A stretch of 32,020 nt of DNA from Peptococcaceae bacterium (GTDB lineage Bacteria > Bacillota > Desulfitobacteriia > Desulfitobacteriales > Desulfitobacteriaceae): assembly GCA_031289815.1 (NCBI GenBank), contig JAITOS010000030.1:1-32020 (forward strand), given 5' to 3'. The notes under the pieces were generated by a model, which saw only the letters and a program-made list of their open reading frames with translations, made no database searches and had not been told where the DNA came from. The position numbers and the translations under genes were made by a program. Shown here one piece after another: positions 1 through 7,514 of the stretch (position 1 is the first letter of the stretch; every line of letters starts with the position of its first letter).

Positions 1-47
1 TCCCCGGCCGGAGCCAGCAATTCGGGTTTAGCGGTATCCTTTGCCAT
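1..47 (-). CDS. Peptidase U32 family protein, N-terminal fragment cut by the window edge
   Basis: Only the first 15 complete codons are inside the window. They read MAKDTAKPELLAPAG, and the KPELLAPAG stretch is the characteristic N-terminus of U32 family proteins (collagenase-like peptidases and the related tRNA/ubiquinone hydroxylation factors). The ATG is the first one after an in-frame TAG, and an AGGAGA ribosome-binding site lies about 11 nt upstream. It follows mltG after a 56-nt gap on the same strand. A U32 gene downstream of mltG is a common arrangement in Bacillota, which supports the call. Substrate and exact subfamily cannot be told from this fragment. Confidence 0.7.
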   Translation of the reverse strand, partial: MAKDTAKPELLAPAG

Positions 48-103
48 CAAACAGATCGTCTCCTACCCCATTCACTTTTATTGCCCCTGTTTTTCCCTAG
101 ACG

Positions 104-1117
104 CTAGGAATCGCCATAGGTGCGCTGATTTTGCAAATGCTCGGCAAAGGTCTTCGCGAACACATGATAGCCGTCCCCTTTCGCCAGGAAGAACAGAAAT
201 TCCGTATCCGCCGGGTACAGAACCGCTTCCAGAGCCGCGTGTCCCGGACTGGCAATCGGTCCGGGCGGCAAGCCTTCATGCAAATAGGTATTATAGGGCG
301 AAGGGATCTGTAAGTCTTTTTCGTAGAGTTTTGCTTTCGGCGTCCCCAACACATATTGAATGGTCGCGCAGGATTCCAGTTTCATCTTCTTATCCAAGCG
401 GTTCATAAATACGGCAGCGATCACGGGCCGATCCTCCGGCATTTGCGCCTCTTTTTCCACAAGAGAGGCCAGCGTGACCCACTCCCTGACGGAAAGATTC
501 AGCGACTGTAATCGCGCCTGCGCCTCCGCTGTCAGTTCCAGCTGGAAGCGTTGCAGGAATTTATCAAGAATCTCCCTCGGCGCGGCATTCTCCGTCCAAA
601 AGTAGGTATCCGGAAAAAGGAAGCCGTCTAACCGCTTCTCGCCAGCCGGCGCTCCCGCCAGGAAGGTATAAGAGAACTCCTCCTCGGCGATCGCTTGATA
701 GAACGTCGCTTTGCTCCCCAGCTCTTTCTGCGTCAAGGTATTCGCGATCTGCTCCGTCGTAAAGCCTTCAGGAATCGTCACCCGCACCGTTCCCATCTCC
801 GGTTCCTGCAACAACTTATCGATCACCTGCTGCGGCGTAAGCGCCTGAGAAACGCTGTAATCGCCGGATCGGAGCAGAGCGTCCACATTCCGCAGCTTCG
901 CCAGATAACGGAAAACCCTGGCGCTGCGGATCAAATTCCTACTCTCTAATTCCTCGGCAATCTGGCTGACCTGCATCCCCGGATAAATCGTCAATACCTC
1001 GACCTCTGCTTCTTCCTCCGCCGCGGCATAAGGACGCAAAGATTCAGACCACCAAATCGCCGCCGCGAAAAAAACCAACAAGATCACAAAGAAAAAGCCT
1101 TTTATCTTTCGTCCCAT
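104..1117 (-). CDS. mltG: Endolytic murein transglycosylase MltG (YceG-like)
   Basis: This 337-residue protein should be an inner-membrane lytic transglycosylase that cuts nascent glycan strands and so terminates peptidoglycan polymerisation. The sequence shows a short cytoplasmic N-terminus, one membrane segment at about residues 8-23, and a LysM-like region (about 40-120). The YceG catalytic domain follows, with the ASLVEKEA motif; Glu221 aligns with the known catalytic glutamate. Also visible are the family motifs ATIQYVLG, SPYNTYLHEGLPPGPI and a C-terminal FAKTFAEH stretch. Length is normal for the family. Its start overlaps the end of the upstream vanW-like gene by 16 nt, indicating translational coupling. 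A U32 peptidase gene follows. The two-gene start is part of a promoter unit beginning near 2560. Confidence 0.95.
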   Translation of the reverse strand: MGRKIKGFFFVILLVFFAAAIWWSESLRPYAAAEEEAEVEVLTIYPGMQVSQIAEELESRNLIRSARVFRYLAKLRNVDALLRSGDYSVSQALTPQQVIDKLLQEPEMGTVRVTIPEGFTTEQIANTLTQKELGSKATFYQAIAEEEFSYTFLAGAPAGEKRLDGFLFPDTYFWTENAAPREILDKFLQRFQLELTAEAQARLQSLNLSVREWVTLASLVEKEAQMPEDRPVIAAVFMNRLDKKMKLESCATIQYVLGTPKAKLYEKDLQIPSPYNTYLHEGLPPGPIASPGHAALEAVLYPADTEFLFFLAKGDGYHVFAKTFAEHLQNQRTYGDS

Positions 1118-2490
1118 GCTTCCAACTCTCTCTCCGGTTCTTCCGCTTCCGCTTCTGCTTCCACTTCTGCTTCTGTCTCTGTCGCCGCTTCCGCTTCCGT
1201 TTCCGCTTTCACCCCTACCCGCAGGATTCGGTTAGCCGGGGCATAGGTATCGCGGCTGAGCGTCGTCCTGGTTTCTACCCCTTGCCGGTCACGAACCGTC
1301 TTGTAGGCGCTCGCCTGATAGCCGTTCGTCCCCGCCTGTTCTTGCACCACAACCCCCGGTAATAAGTCCGGATCTTCTCTCTCTTCCGTATCAAAAGCGA
1401 TCACGCTCTCGATCACGCTCTCCACCTGAACCGTCTTGCCGTTTTCCTTGCCGTAGATCTGGACGAGCAGCGATCCTCCCTGAACATAGGTTCTGATATA
1501 CACCAAACCTTTGGTATCATTGCGAAATTTAAAATCTATGAAGGAATAGCTTACCGTCGCGTCCTGTCCCACCGGCACATACGCCACCGCCACCGCGTGC
1601 GGCGACCGCTCTTCGATCTTCAGATCGGCCAGTAAAACAGCGTTATAGAGCGTTGACGACGCCTGACAAATGCCACCGCCCGTGCCTAAGACGAATTCAT
1701 TATTGATGATGATATAGGCGTCTTTATAGCCGGTTTCCGGTGTCCGCGGCCCCACAGTTCCGTTAAAGGAAAAAAGCTCTCCCGGCTGCAACAGCTTCCG
1801 ATCCATCGCCCTGGCGGCCTCGGCCAGATTGGAGGAGCGATTCTCCTCGGCGGCGTTAAAATACGTGCGGTATTCGCCGATCACGCTGTCAAAGGCCAAA
1901 GCGTTGAGCGCTTCCGTCGTTACCGTCGGCGGCGTCTCCTGGAAAATACCCTCGATTTTTTCCGGAATCCGGCTGACTGCTTTCTCATCAATCTGATCCA
2001 CAAGATATCCTATATCCGGAATCTTCCCCCACACAGCCGCCGTCACCACACAGCTATTGTTTTCAATCCGATAGACCGCGTCTACCGGCAACTGTTCCAA
2101 GGGCGCTAATTTTTCCCGCAACACCTGACTGACCGTCGTTTTGTCCAAATGAACAATCGCGGCGGTTCCGCCTCCGGCGCCCTTTTTAATCTCTGCCAGC
2201 AGCGCCGCCGTATTTAAGTCCGCGCCCAGCTCCTCGAAGGATACGGCAATTTCCTTCTGATCGTACTCCAGCAGAATACTTCGGGAGAGCTGCTCCTTGC
2301 GCCAGACTTCCAGTTTTTCTTCTCCCTCTTGATAACTCAGCCCGCCTAAATCCAGATCTTCTACCCTTGTTCCCTGGGGGATCTTTTTTTCAAACAGCGG
2401 CAATCCTTGAATCGTCGCGCAGCCTGTCAAAAACAGCGGTAAGCACATCAAGATCACTGCCCCGATCAGCGAATATCTCTTAAACGCCAT
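1102..2490 (-). CDS. VanW family lipoprotein with G5-like C-terminus
   Basis: The 462-residue product begins with a lipoprotein signal (hydrophobic residues about 8-22, then lipobox LTGC), so it is probably anchored on the outer face of the membrane. Residues about 35-200 resemble the peptidoglycan-binding-4 region found in YoaR-type proteins. The VanW domain follows, with FSFNGTVGPRTPETGY and GGGICQASSTLYNA as clear signature segments. The part after it looks like a G5-type domain. The last roughly 35 residues are an Ala/Glu/Thr-rich low-complexity tail. VanW proteins are named from vancomycin-resistance clusters, but their biochemical role is unsettled; a cell-wall role is inferred here from coupling to mltG. 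The start ATG has AAGGAGGG 8 nt upstream. Confidence 0.9.
   Translation of the reverse strand: MAFKRYSLIGAVILMCLPLFLTGCATIQGLPLFEKKIPQGTRVEDLDLGGLSYQEGEEKLEVWRKEQLSRSILLEYDQKEIAVSFEELGADLNTAALLAEIKKGAGGGTAAIVHLDKTTVSQVLREKLAPLEQLPVDAVYRIENNSCVVTAAVWGKIPDIGYLVDQIDEKAVSRIPEKIEGIFQETPPTVTTEALNALAFDSVIGEYRTYFNAAEENRSSNLAEAARAMDRKLLQPGELFSFNGTVGPRTPETGYKDAYIIINNEFVLGTGGGICQASSTLYNAVLLADLKIEERSPHAVAVAYVPVGQDATVSYSFIDFKFRNDTKGLVYIRTYVQGGSLLVQIYGKENGKTVQVESVIESVIAFDTEEREDPDLLPGVVVQEQAGTNGYQASAYKTVRDRQGVETRTTLSRDTYAPANRILRVGVKAETEAEAATETEAEVEAEAEAEEPERELEAWDER
1120..1215 (-). repeat. Low-complexity repeat encoding an Ala/Glu/Thr tail
   Basis: The plus strand shows irregular 6-nt units of the type GCTTCC/GCTTCT/TCTGTC. 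On the coding strand these give alternating Glu-Ala and Glu-Thr residues at the C-terminus of the VanW-like lipoprotein. The repeat runs almost to the 16-nt overlap with mltG. Such slippage-prone repeats can vary in length between strains. Confidence 0.75.
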
Positions 2491-2534
2491 TGCATCCGCC
2501 CTCCTTTATCGTTCAGTGACTCCCTCTCGACTTA

Positions 2535-2563
2535 AATATATCGCATTGGCCGCGTCTTTGCAA
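2535..2563 (-). promoter_or_regulatory. Promoter of the vanW-like/mltG/U32 unit
   Basis: A TTGCAA -35 (2558-2563) and a TATATT -10 (2535-2540) are separated by exactly 17 bp on the minus strand. This is close to the housekeeping sigma consensus. It lies 45 bp ahead of the vanW-like start codon and directly after the stop of the ABC exporter gene, so the cell-wall genes need not depend on exporter transcription. Confidence 0.65.
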
Positions 2564-2568
2564 TTCCT

Positions 2569-4464
2569 TCAGCCCGCCGTCTCAAACTGGCTGTTATACA
2601 GATTGGCATAAAATCCATTTTTAGCCAACAGCTCGTCGTGCGTTCCCTGCTCCACAATATCCCCGTCACGCATACAAAGGATCAAATCAGCGTGGCGAAT
2701 CGTGGACAGCCGGTGCGCGATCACAAAGCTCGTGCGCCCTTTCATCAGATGATCCATCCCCTTCTGAATCAGCGTTTCCGTGCGGGTATCCACACTGCTG
2801 GTCGCTTCGTCCAGAATAAGGATTTCCGGATCCGCCAGAATCGCCCGCGCGATGGTCAACAGCTGTTTTTGTCCCTGAGAGATATTATCCGCTTCTTCAT
2901 TCAAGACCATCTGATAGCCATCCGGCAGCGTACGGACAAAATGATCGACCTGCGCCGCCCTGGCCGCGGCTATGACCTCTTCATTCGTGGCGTCCAGGCG
3001 GCCGTAACGGATATTATCGGCAATCGTGCCATTGAACAGCCAGGTATCCTGTAGCACCATCCCGAAGATCGAGCGGAGTTCATCGCGTTTGAAGCTTTGA
3101 ACGTCATAGCCGCCGACCGTAATCCTGCCGCTGTTCACATCGTAAAAACGCATCAGCAATTTCACAATGGTCGTCTTCCCCGCGCCGGTCGGACCGACAA
3201 TGGCGATCTTCTGTCCCGGCTCTACCCGGATACTGAAGTCATGAATGACCAGCTTCTGCGGATCATAACCAAAGGCCGCGTGTTCAAAACACACGCCGCC
3301 GCTGATCCGGACGCTTCCCGCGCCATCCGGGCCGTCTTTACGGCTGACCGTCAGGGCGTCCGCCGCTTCCGGCGTTTCCTCGGCTTCGTTTAAAAACTCA
3401 AATACCCGCTCGGCCGCCGCCACTGTCTGCTGTAGAATATTGGAAATATTGGCCAATTGAGAGACCGGTTGGGTCAATGAGCGCACATACTGAATAAAAG
3501 CCTGAATCCCGCCGATCGTCATGGTTCCGTTTACCGTAAAATATCCCCCCAATACGCAAATGACGACATAAACGAAATTTCCGATCAGAGCAGTAATCGG
3601 CATCATCAGTCCGGACAGAAAATTGGCTTTCCAGGCAAATTGGTAGAGAGCGTCGTTATACCCCGAAAACGTTTTCAACGAATCTTTTTCGCCGTTAAAC
3701 GCTTTCATCACCACATGACTGCCAAACATCTCTTCCACATGCCCGTTGACATGGCCCAAATACTTTTGCTGGTTTACAAAGTATTTTTGCGATTTTTTCA
3801 CAATCAGCGTCACGCAGATCAGGGAAAGCGGAATAATGCACAGCGCCGCCAGCGTCATCCGCCAACTGATCGTCAGCATCATCAGGAGAATGCCGATGAT
3901 CGACGTAAGGGAGGTAATGATCTGCGTCAGACTTTGGTTCAGGGTATGGCTGATGGTATCCACGTCGTTGGTGATGCGGGAAAGCACTTCTCCATGCGTT
4001 GTTTTATCGAAATAGCGCAAAGGAAGGGTATGGATCTTGTGCTGGATATCATCTCGCATCCGGTAGGTGACCTTCATCGTCACCCCGGTCATCACAAAGC
4101 CCTGCCAATAAAAGAAAGCGGCGCTGACCAGATATAACCCAACAAGACCCAGCATGATTCGGCCGATTTTTTCAAAGTCAATGCCGCCGGTTCCGGCCAG
4201 TTGGAGCATGAAGCCGCTGACCAATGCGTCAATCGCACCGGCCAAAATCTTCGGCCCGAGGGTCGCAAATACCGTGGATGCGAGCGCCAACAGCCATACG
4301 AAGAGAATCGTCCAGCGGTAGCGTCCGAGATACCCCGCGAGTTTTTTCATCGTACCACGGAAATCACGCGCTTTATCTCCCGGCATCATCAGGGGGCCGG
4401 GGCCTCTTCCCAGAGGACCTCTTCCCGGCGCGCCGCGCCGTCCCATCCTTTTTGTCTCACTCAC
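2569..4464 (-). CDS. ABC exporter half-transporter, subunit with the intact catalytic Walker B
   Basis: The 631-residue protein fuses a six-helix exporter membrane domain (about residues 45-335) to an ATPase domain (about 385-625). Motifs seen are Walker A GPTGAGKTT (about 423), Q-loop MVLQDTWLF, a signature reading ISQGQKQL instead of the usual LSGGQ, Walker B ILILDEATS with the catalytic Glu, and H-loop AHRLST. The first 37 residues are Gly/Pro/Arg-rich. It starts with GTG, supported by AAAGGAGG 7 nt upstream; an ATG lies six codons further in. Its start overlaps the stop of the 764-residue partner by 4 nt (GTGA), so the two are translationally coupled and should form a heterodimer of the BmrCD/TM287-288 type. 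Substrate is unknown; multidrug or lipid export are the usual options. Confidence 0.93.
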   Translation of the reverse strand: MSETKRMGRRGAPGRGPLGRGPGPLMMPGDKARDFRGTMKKLAGYLGRYRWTILFVWLLALASTVFATLGPKILAGAIDALVSGFMLQLAGTGGIDFEKIGRIMLGLVGLYLVSAAFFYWQGFVMTGVTMKVTYRMRDDIQHKIHTLPLRYFDKTTHGEVLSRITNDVDTISHTLNQSLTQIITSLTSIIGILLMMLTISWRMTLAALCIIPLSLICVTLIVKKSQKYFVNQQKYLGHVNGHVEEMFGSHVVMKAFNGEKDSLKTFSGYNDALYQFAWKANFLSGLMMPITALIGNFVYVVICVLGGYFTVNGTMTIGGIQAFIQYVRSLTQPVSQLANISNILQQTVAAAERVFEFLNEAEETPEAADALTVSRKDGPDGAGSVRISGGVCFEHAAFGYDPQKLVIHDFSIRVEPGQKIAIVGPTGAGKTTIVKLLMRFYDVNSGRITVGGYDVQSFKRDELRSIFGMVLQDTWLFNGTIADNIRYGRLDATNEEVIAAARAAQVDHFVRTLPDGYQMVLNEEADNISQGQKQLLTIARAILADPEILILDEATSSVDTRTETLIQKGMDHLMKGRTSFVIAHRLSTIRHADLILCMRDGDIVEQGTHDELLAKNGFYANLYNSQFETAG

Positions 4465-6755
4465 GCCAATTCCTCCTTTGAGAGCTGCGAAGAAGCGATC
4501 TCAAAATATTCAGGACAGGTTCGCAGCAGCTCTTTATGGGTTCCGCGTCCGACCATTCGCCCTTCGTCCAGCACAATGATCTGTTCGGCGTTCATAATCG
4601 TACTCACTCTTTGCGCCACAATGATTTGAGTCATATCCCCGGCATTTTCTTTGAGCGCTTTTCTCAGCGCGGCTTCGGTCTTAAAATCCAGCGCCGAAAA
4701 ACTATCGTCAAAGATGAGGATCTCCGGTTTTTTAGCCAACGCGCGGGCGATAGATAATCTCTGCCGCTGCCCGCCGGAGACATTGGCGCCGCCCTGCGCG
4801 ATCTCCGCGTCGAACCGTTCCGGTTTTTCCCCGATAAATTCCATCGCCTGCGCGACCGTGGCGGCAGTTTGCATGTCCCTCTCGGGCAAATCTTTTTTTC
4901 CGTATTTCAGATTAAAGGCAATCGTTCCGGAAAGCAGCACGCCCTTCTGCGGCACATAACCGATCCTCGCCCGCAGATCTTCCTGACGCGCCTCCCGCAC
5001 GTCCAGACCGTCAATCAGGATTTGACCGCGGCTCACATCATAAAAACGCAGCGCCAGATTAACGATCGTCGATTTCCCGGAACCGGTTGAACCGATAATC
5101 GCAGTAATTTCGCCTTTTCTGGCTGTAAACGTGATATCGGCGAGCGCGTCCCGCTCCGCGCCCCGGTGACGAAAGCTGACCTGTTTAAATTCGATCAGGC
5201 CCCGCCGCGCCGGATCGAACTCCTTGGGATGCCGCGGATCTTCGATGGAAATATCCGTCTCTAACACCTCGGCGATCCGAACAGCGGAGACAGCCGCCCG
5301 CGGTACCATGATAAACATCATAGAGATCATGAGGAAAGACATAATGATTTGCATCGCGTATTGCATGAAGGCCATCATATCGCCTACCTGCATGGCGGCG
5401 TTGCTCACCTGACGGCTTCCCGTCCAAATAATGAGCAGCGTCACCCCGTTCATGATAAACATCATCGCCGGCATCATCAAGACCATGAGGCGATTGACAA
5501 ACAGATTCGCGGCCGTTAACTCCTCATTCACCAGATTAAAGCGTTTTTTCTCGTGATTTTGGGCGGCAAAAGCCCGAATAACCCGCAAACCGCTTAGATT
5601 TTCTCTGGACACCAAATTGAGCTTGTCCACCAGCTTTTGAATCGCCTTAAACTTTGGTATCGCCACCAGGACGACTACCAGCACCAGACCGCTGAGAATG
5701 ATCACCGCCAGGGCAATCGTCCAGCTCATCGAAACCGATTTTCTCAGCGCCATCACCACGCCGCCGATCGCCAGGATGGGCGCGTAGCAAATCATGCGTA
5801 TCCCCATGATCAGCAGCGTCTGTATCTGGGTGATGTCGTTCGTACAGCGCGTAATAAGGGAAGCGGTAGAAAACATATCGAATTCATTTCCGGAAAAGCG
5901 TTCGACCTTTTCAAACACACTGTGGCGCAAGTTCCGGGCCACCCCCGCCGCTATCCGGCTGGATAACAATCCGACCAGCACGGTGGCCGCTCCGCCCGCC
6001 AAGGCGATGAGCAGCATCAATAAACCGATTTTAATAATATAGGCGGTTTGCATCGCACCAATATCCGCGCCCAGCTCCGCATAAAAAGATTTCGCTAAGA
6101 CCACGCCGCTCTGCTTCGCCAGACTTTGGTCGCCCGCCGCTTGCTCACGCGCCGCCGCCCAGACCGCCGCCGGCAGCTGCTCCAGCATCGACTGCATTCC
6201 ATAGACCGAAACGAGGTCGATCGTTCCGGCTGCCGCACCCGTATCCGTACTTGGATGTGTACTTGTACCTGTGTCTGCTGTACCTGCACTCGTACTCGTA
6301 CTCGTTCCCAGCCCAAGCCCGTCGTCCTCAGCTGCCGCCAGATTCCGCATAAGCCGGATCAGGGTCAAACTCGCGTGACCAAAGGCCGCGTCCAGTTCAT
6401 CCCTCGCCGCCGCCTCTCCCTTCTTTTGCACATAAAGGCGTTCCCCCGCCCGAGGATATAGAAGGGAATACGCTTTGCCCGCCGCGTTTTTTTCCGCCGC
6501 GGCGGTCAGCACATACAAAGATTCTACCCGCTGTTTTTCACGATCCGTCATCGCGGTCGTCATCAGCTTCATACCAGCGGGACTGATCGCTTCCGGCGCG
6601 GCGTGTTCAATCCCGTTCTGCTGGATCCCAATATTGACGATCTCCGACATATAGTTCGGCAGATTCAGATCACAGACCGCCTGCCCGAAGAGCAGCGCCA
6701 CCGTCAAAACCAAACCGGATAGAAAAGGTTTTAAATACTTCGCCAGTCTTATCAT
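4461..6755 (-). CDS. ABC exporter half-transporter, degenerate-site subunit with large extracytoplasmic loop
   Basis: This 764-residue half-transporter has TM1 near residues 12-30, then an extracytoplasmic insertion of about 200 residues before TM2 (about 240-265). The insertion contains a Gly/Ser/Thr/Ala-rich stretch at residues 146-178. The ATPase domain has an intact Walker A (GSTGSGKST, about 554) and an intact signature (VSGGQRQR). Walker B ends FDDSF, so the catalytic Glu is replaced by Asp, and the H-loop reads AQRVST with Gln for His. These are hallmarks of the non-hydrolysing site in heterodimeric exporters. It is the first gene of a two-gene operon with its coupled partner at 2569-4464. 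A ribosome-binding site AAAGGGGG precedes the ATG. A TM1-TM2 insert of this sort is, to my knowledge, seen in clostridial relatives. Confidence 0.92.
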   Translation of the reverse strand: MIRLAKYLKPFLSGLVLTVALLFGQAVCDLNLPNYMSEIVNIGIQQNGIEHAAPEAISPAGMKLMTTAMTDREKQRVESLYVLTAAAEKNAAGKAYSLLYPRAGERLYVQKKGEAAARDELDAAFGHASLTLIRLMRNLAAAEDDGLGLGTSTSTSAGTADTGTSTHPSTDTGAAAGTIDLVSVYGMQSMLEQLPAAVWAAAREQAAGDQSLAKQSGVVLAKSFYAELGADIGAMQTAYIIKIGLLMLLIALAGGAATVLVGLLSSRIAAGVARNLRHSVFEKVERFSGNEFDMFSTASLITRCTNDITQIQTLLIMGIRMICYAPILAIGGVVMALRKSVSMSWTIALAVIILSGLVLVVVLVAIPKFKAIQKLVDKLNLVSRENLSGLRVIRAFAAQNHEKKRFNLVNEELTAANLFVNRLMVLMMPAMMFIMNGVTLLIIWTGSRQVSNAAMQVGDMMAFMQYAMQIIMSFLMISMMFIMVPRAAVSAVRIAEVLETDISIEDPRHPKEFDPARRGLIEFKQVSFRHRGAERDALADITFTARKGEITAIIGSTGSGKSTIVNLALRFYDVSRGQILIDGLDVREARQEDLRARIGYVPQKGVLLSGTIAFNLKYGKKDLPERDMQTAATVAQAMEFIGEKPERFDAEIAQGGANVSGGQRQRLSIARALAKKPEILIFDDSFSALDFKTEAALRKALKENAGDMTQIIVAQRVSTIMNAEQIIVLDEGRMVGRGTHKELLRTCPEYFEIASSQLSKEELA
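6222..6320 (-). repeat. Short-period repeat coding for a Gly/Ser/Thr/Ala segment
   Basis: The DNA here is built of repeated hexamer-like units; the clearest is CTCGTA repeated on the plus strand near 6292-6308. It encodes residues 146-178 in the extracytoplasmic loop of the large ABC subunit. Composition differs from the rest of the gene, and length variation between strains would be expected. Confidence 0.6.
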
Positions 6756-6807
6756 TCTTTCTATCCCCCTTTGTTTGTCAGTGTTTCACACTTGCGCTCT
6801 TCTGATT

Positions 6808-6830
6808 CTGATTTTACTTCTGAAAATCAG
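6808..6830. promoter_or_regulatory. Palindrome in the ABC exporter leader (possible operator or leader hairpin)
   Basis: CTGATTTT and AAAATCAG form perfect 8-bp arms around a 7-nt centre. It lies about 25-45 nt downstream of the predicted transcription start of the exporter operon and 53 bp before its start codon. It could bind a repressor as a roadblock or fold in the mRNA. No U-run follows, so it is not a standard terminator. Confidence 0.4.
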
Positions 6831-6859
6831 CCGCGCCTTCCCGGTTTCAATTCCTTAAT

Positions 6860-6887
6860 AGTATACTCTTCCGGATACATAATGCAA
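6860..6887 (-). promoter_or_regulatory. Promoter of the ABC exporter operon
   Basis: On the minus strand a TTGCAT -35 (6882-6887) is 16 bp from a TATACT -10 (6860-6865). This predicts a leader of about 100 nt before the start codon at 6755. Confidence 0.6.
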
Positions 6888-7099
6888 CAACAATTTTCCG
6901 CCGCCTTGCCCCCGCTTGCACACCACTTGCGCTCGTACTTCCCGCTCGACTACCGGCATGTGAAAACGGACGCCTGAAAACGTCCGCCCTGCGCCTTTTT
7001 ATCCTTTCGTTCCGCGCCTTCCGCGTTTCAGCGCGGAAAAACGGAGTTTATTCCCTTTTGCGGAAGCTGGCTTTCCCTTCCCGCGGTTCATACGAATGC

Positions 7100-7150
7100 C
7101 ATTAGGTTAATACTAACCACATTAGTTTACGACTAACCACATTAGTTTAT
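7100..7150. repeat. Operator-like tandem array, 20-bp period, two full units and one partial
   Basis: Units at 7100-7119 and 7120-7139 both start CATTAG and end CTAACCA; a third begins at 7140. Each full unit contains an inverted repeat: GGTTA/TAACC in the first, TTAGT/ACTAA in the second. A 20-bp period places the units on the same DNA face. This resembles cooperative binding sites for a dimeric regulator such as a MarR-family protein; the regulator identity is inferred only. Confidence 0.5.
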
Positions 7151-7227
7151 TGCAAAAATTGGGCTGTGGTTGCTTTTGCCGGGGTCGGCGAAGAGCGGAC
7201 GGTTCCACTTTCGTTTACCGGAGAGCC

Positions 7228-7332
7228 GCGAAGGGCGGGCGGTTCCGCTTTTCGTCCCGCTGCGCCCTCCTGGCGCAAAGGGACGCGCTCGGCGTCCATG
7301 CCTCGCTTTTCGCGGAACCGTCCGCCCTTCGC
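7228..7332. repeat. 105-bp inverted-repeat element, copy 1
   Basis: Terminal arms of 21 bp (7228-7248 and 7312-7332) are inverted repeats with one mismatch. Inside, 7254-7284 forms a second hairpin: GTCCC and GCGCC pair with GGCGC and GGGAC around a CTCCT loop. The copy at 31874-31978 differs by three bases as compared by eye. A degraded extra left arm lies 40 bp to the left (7188-7208, 19/21). No transposase is encoded. It may be a MITE-like or REP/BIME-like intergenic repeat or a structured RNA. Confidence 0.75.
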
Positions 7333-7480
7333 TTGGCTTTGGGGTCTGTCTGGAACGTTTGTATGTCTGTTCTGTGAGTCTTTTTGTTCTCTTGAAGAGA
7401 GCGTACGAAAATATTCCCTGAAAAACAGCGATTGCTACCGGCTCAAGTGTATCGTGTTTTAGGAAAACCGCTCCGCAAAA

Positions 7481-7501
7481 AATTATCACCAGGTCATAAT
7501 T
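7481..7501. promoter_or_regulatory. Near-perfect 21-bp palindrome, copy 1, upstream of marR
   Basis: Arms AATTATCACC and GGTCATAATT surround one central base, with a single mismatch between the arms. The same site with perfect arms occurs at 13146-13166, in front of the hepT-mntA pair. It lies 30 bp upstream of the predicted marR -35 box. Likely a transcription-factor operator; the marR product is the nearest candidate. Confidence 0.5.
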
Positions 7502-7514
7502 TTATTTTTCCTCT

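Noticed and set aside
4461-6755. Walker B and H-loop changes read as a broken ABC gene
   Set aside because: The frame is intact, the partner has matching changes, and this asymmetry is normal for heterodimeric exporters.
6966-7000. Terminator formed by CGGACG/CGTCCG followed by a T-run
   Set aside because: Ten unpaired bases separate the 6-bp stem from the T-run, and no plus-strand gene lies upstream.
7019-7038. Rho-independent terminator
   Set aside because: The 7-bp hairpin has no T-run on either strand after the stem.
7100-7150. CRISPR-like array
   Set aside because: The repeats are directly adjacent with no unique spacers, and no cas genes are present.
7142-7489. Arg-rich 115-residue reading frame on the minus strand and several plus-strand frames over the same stretch
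   Set aside because: They lie on the inverted-repeat element, have odd composition, no ribosome site and no recognisable domain.
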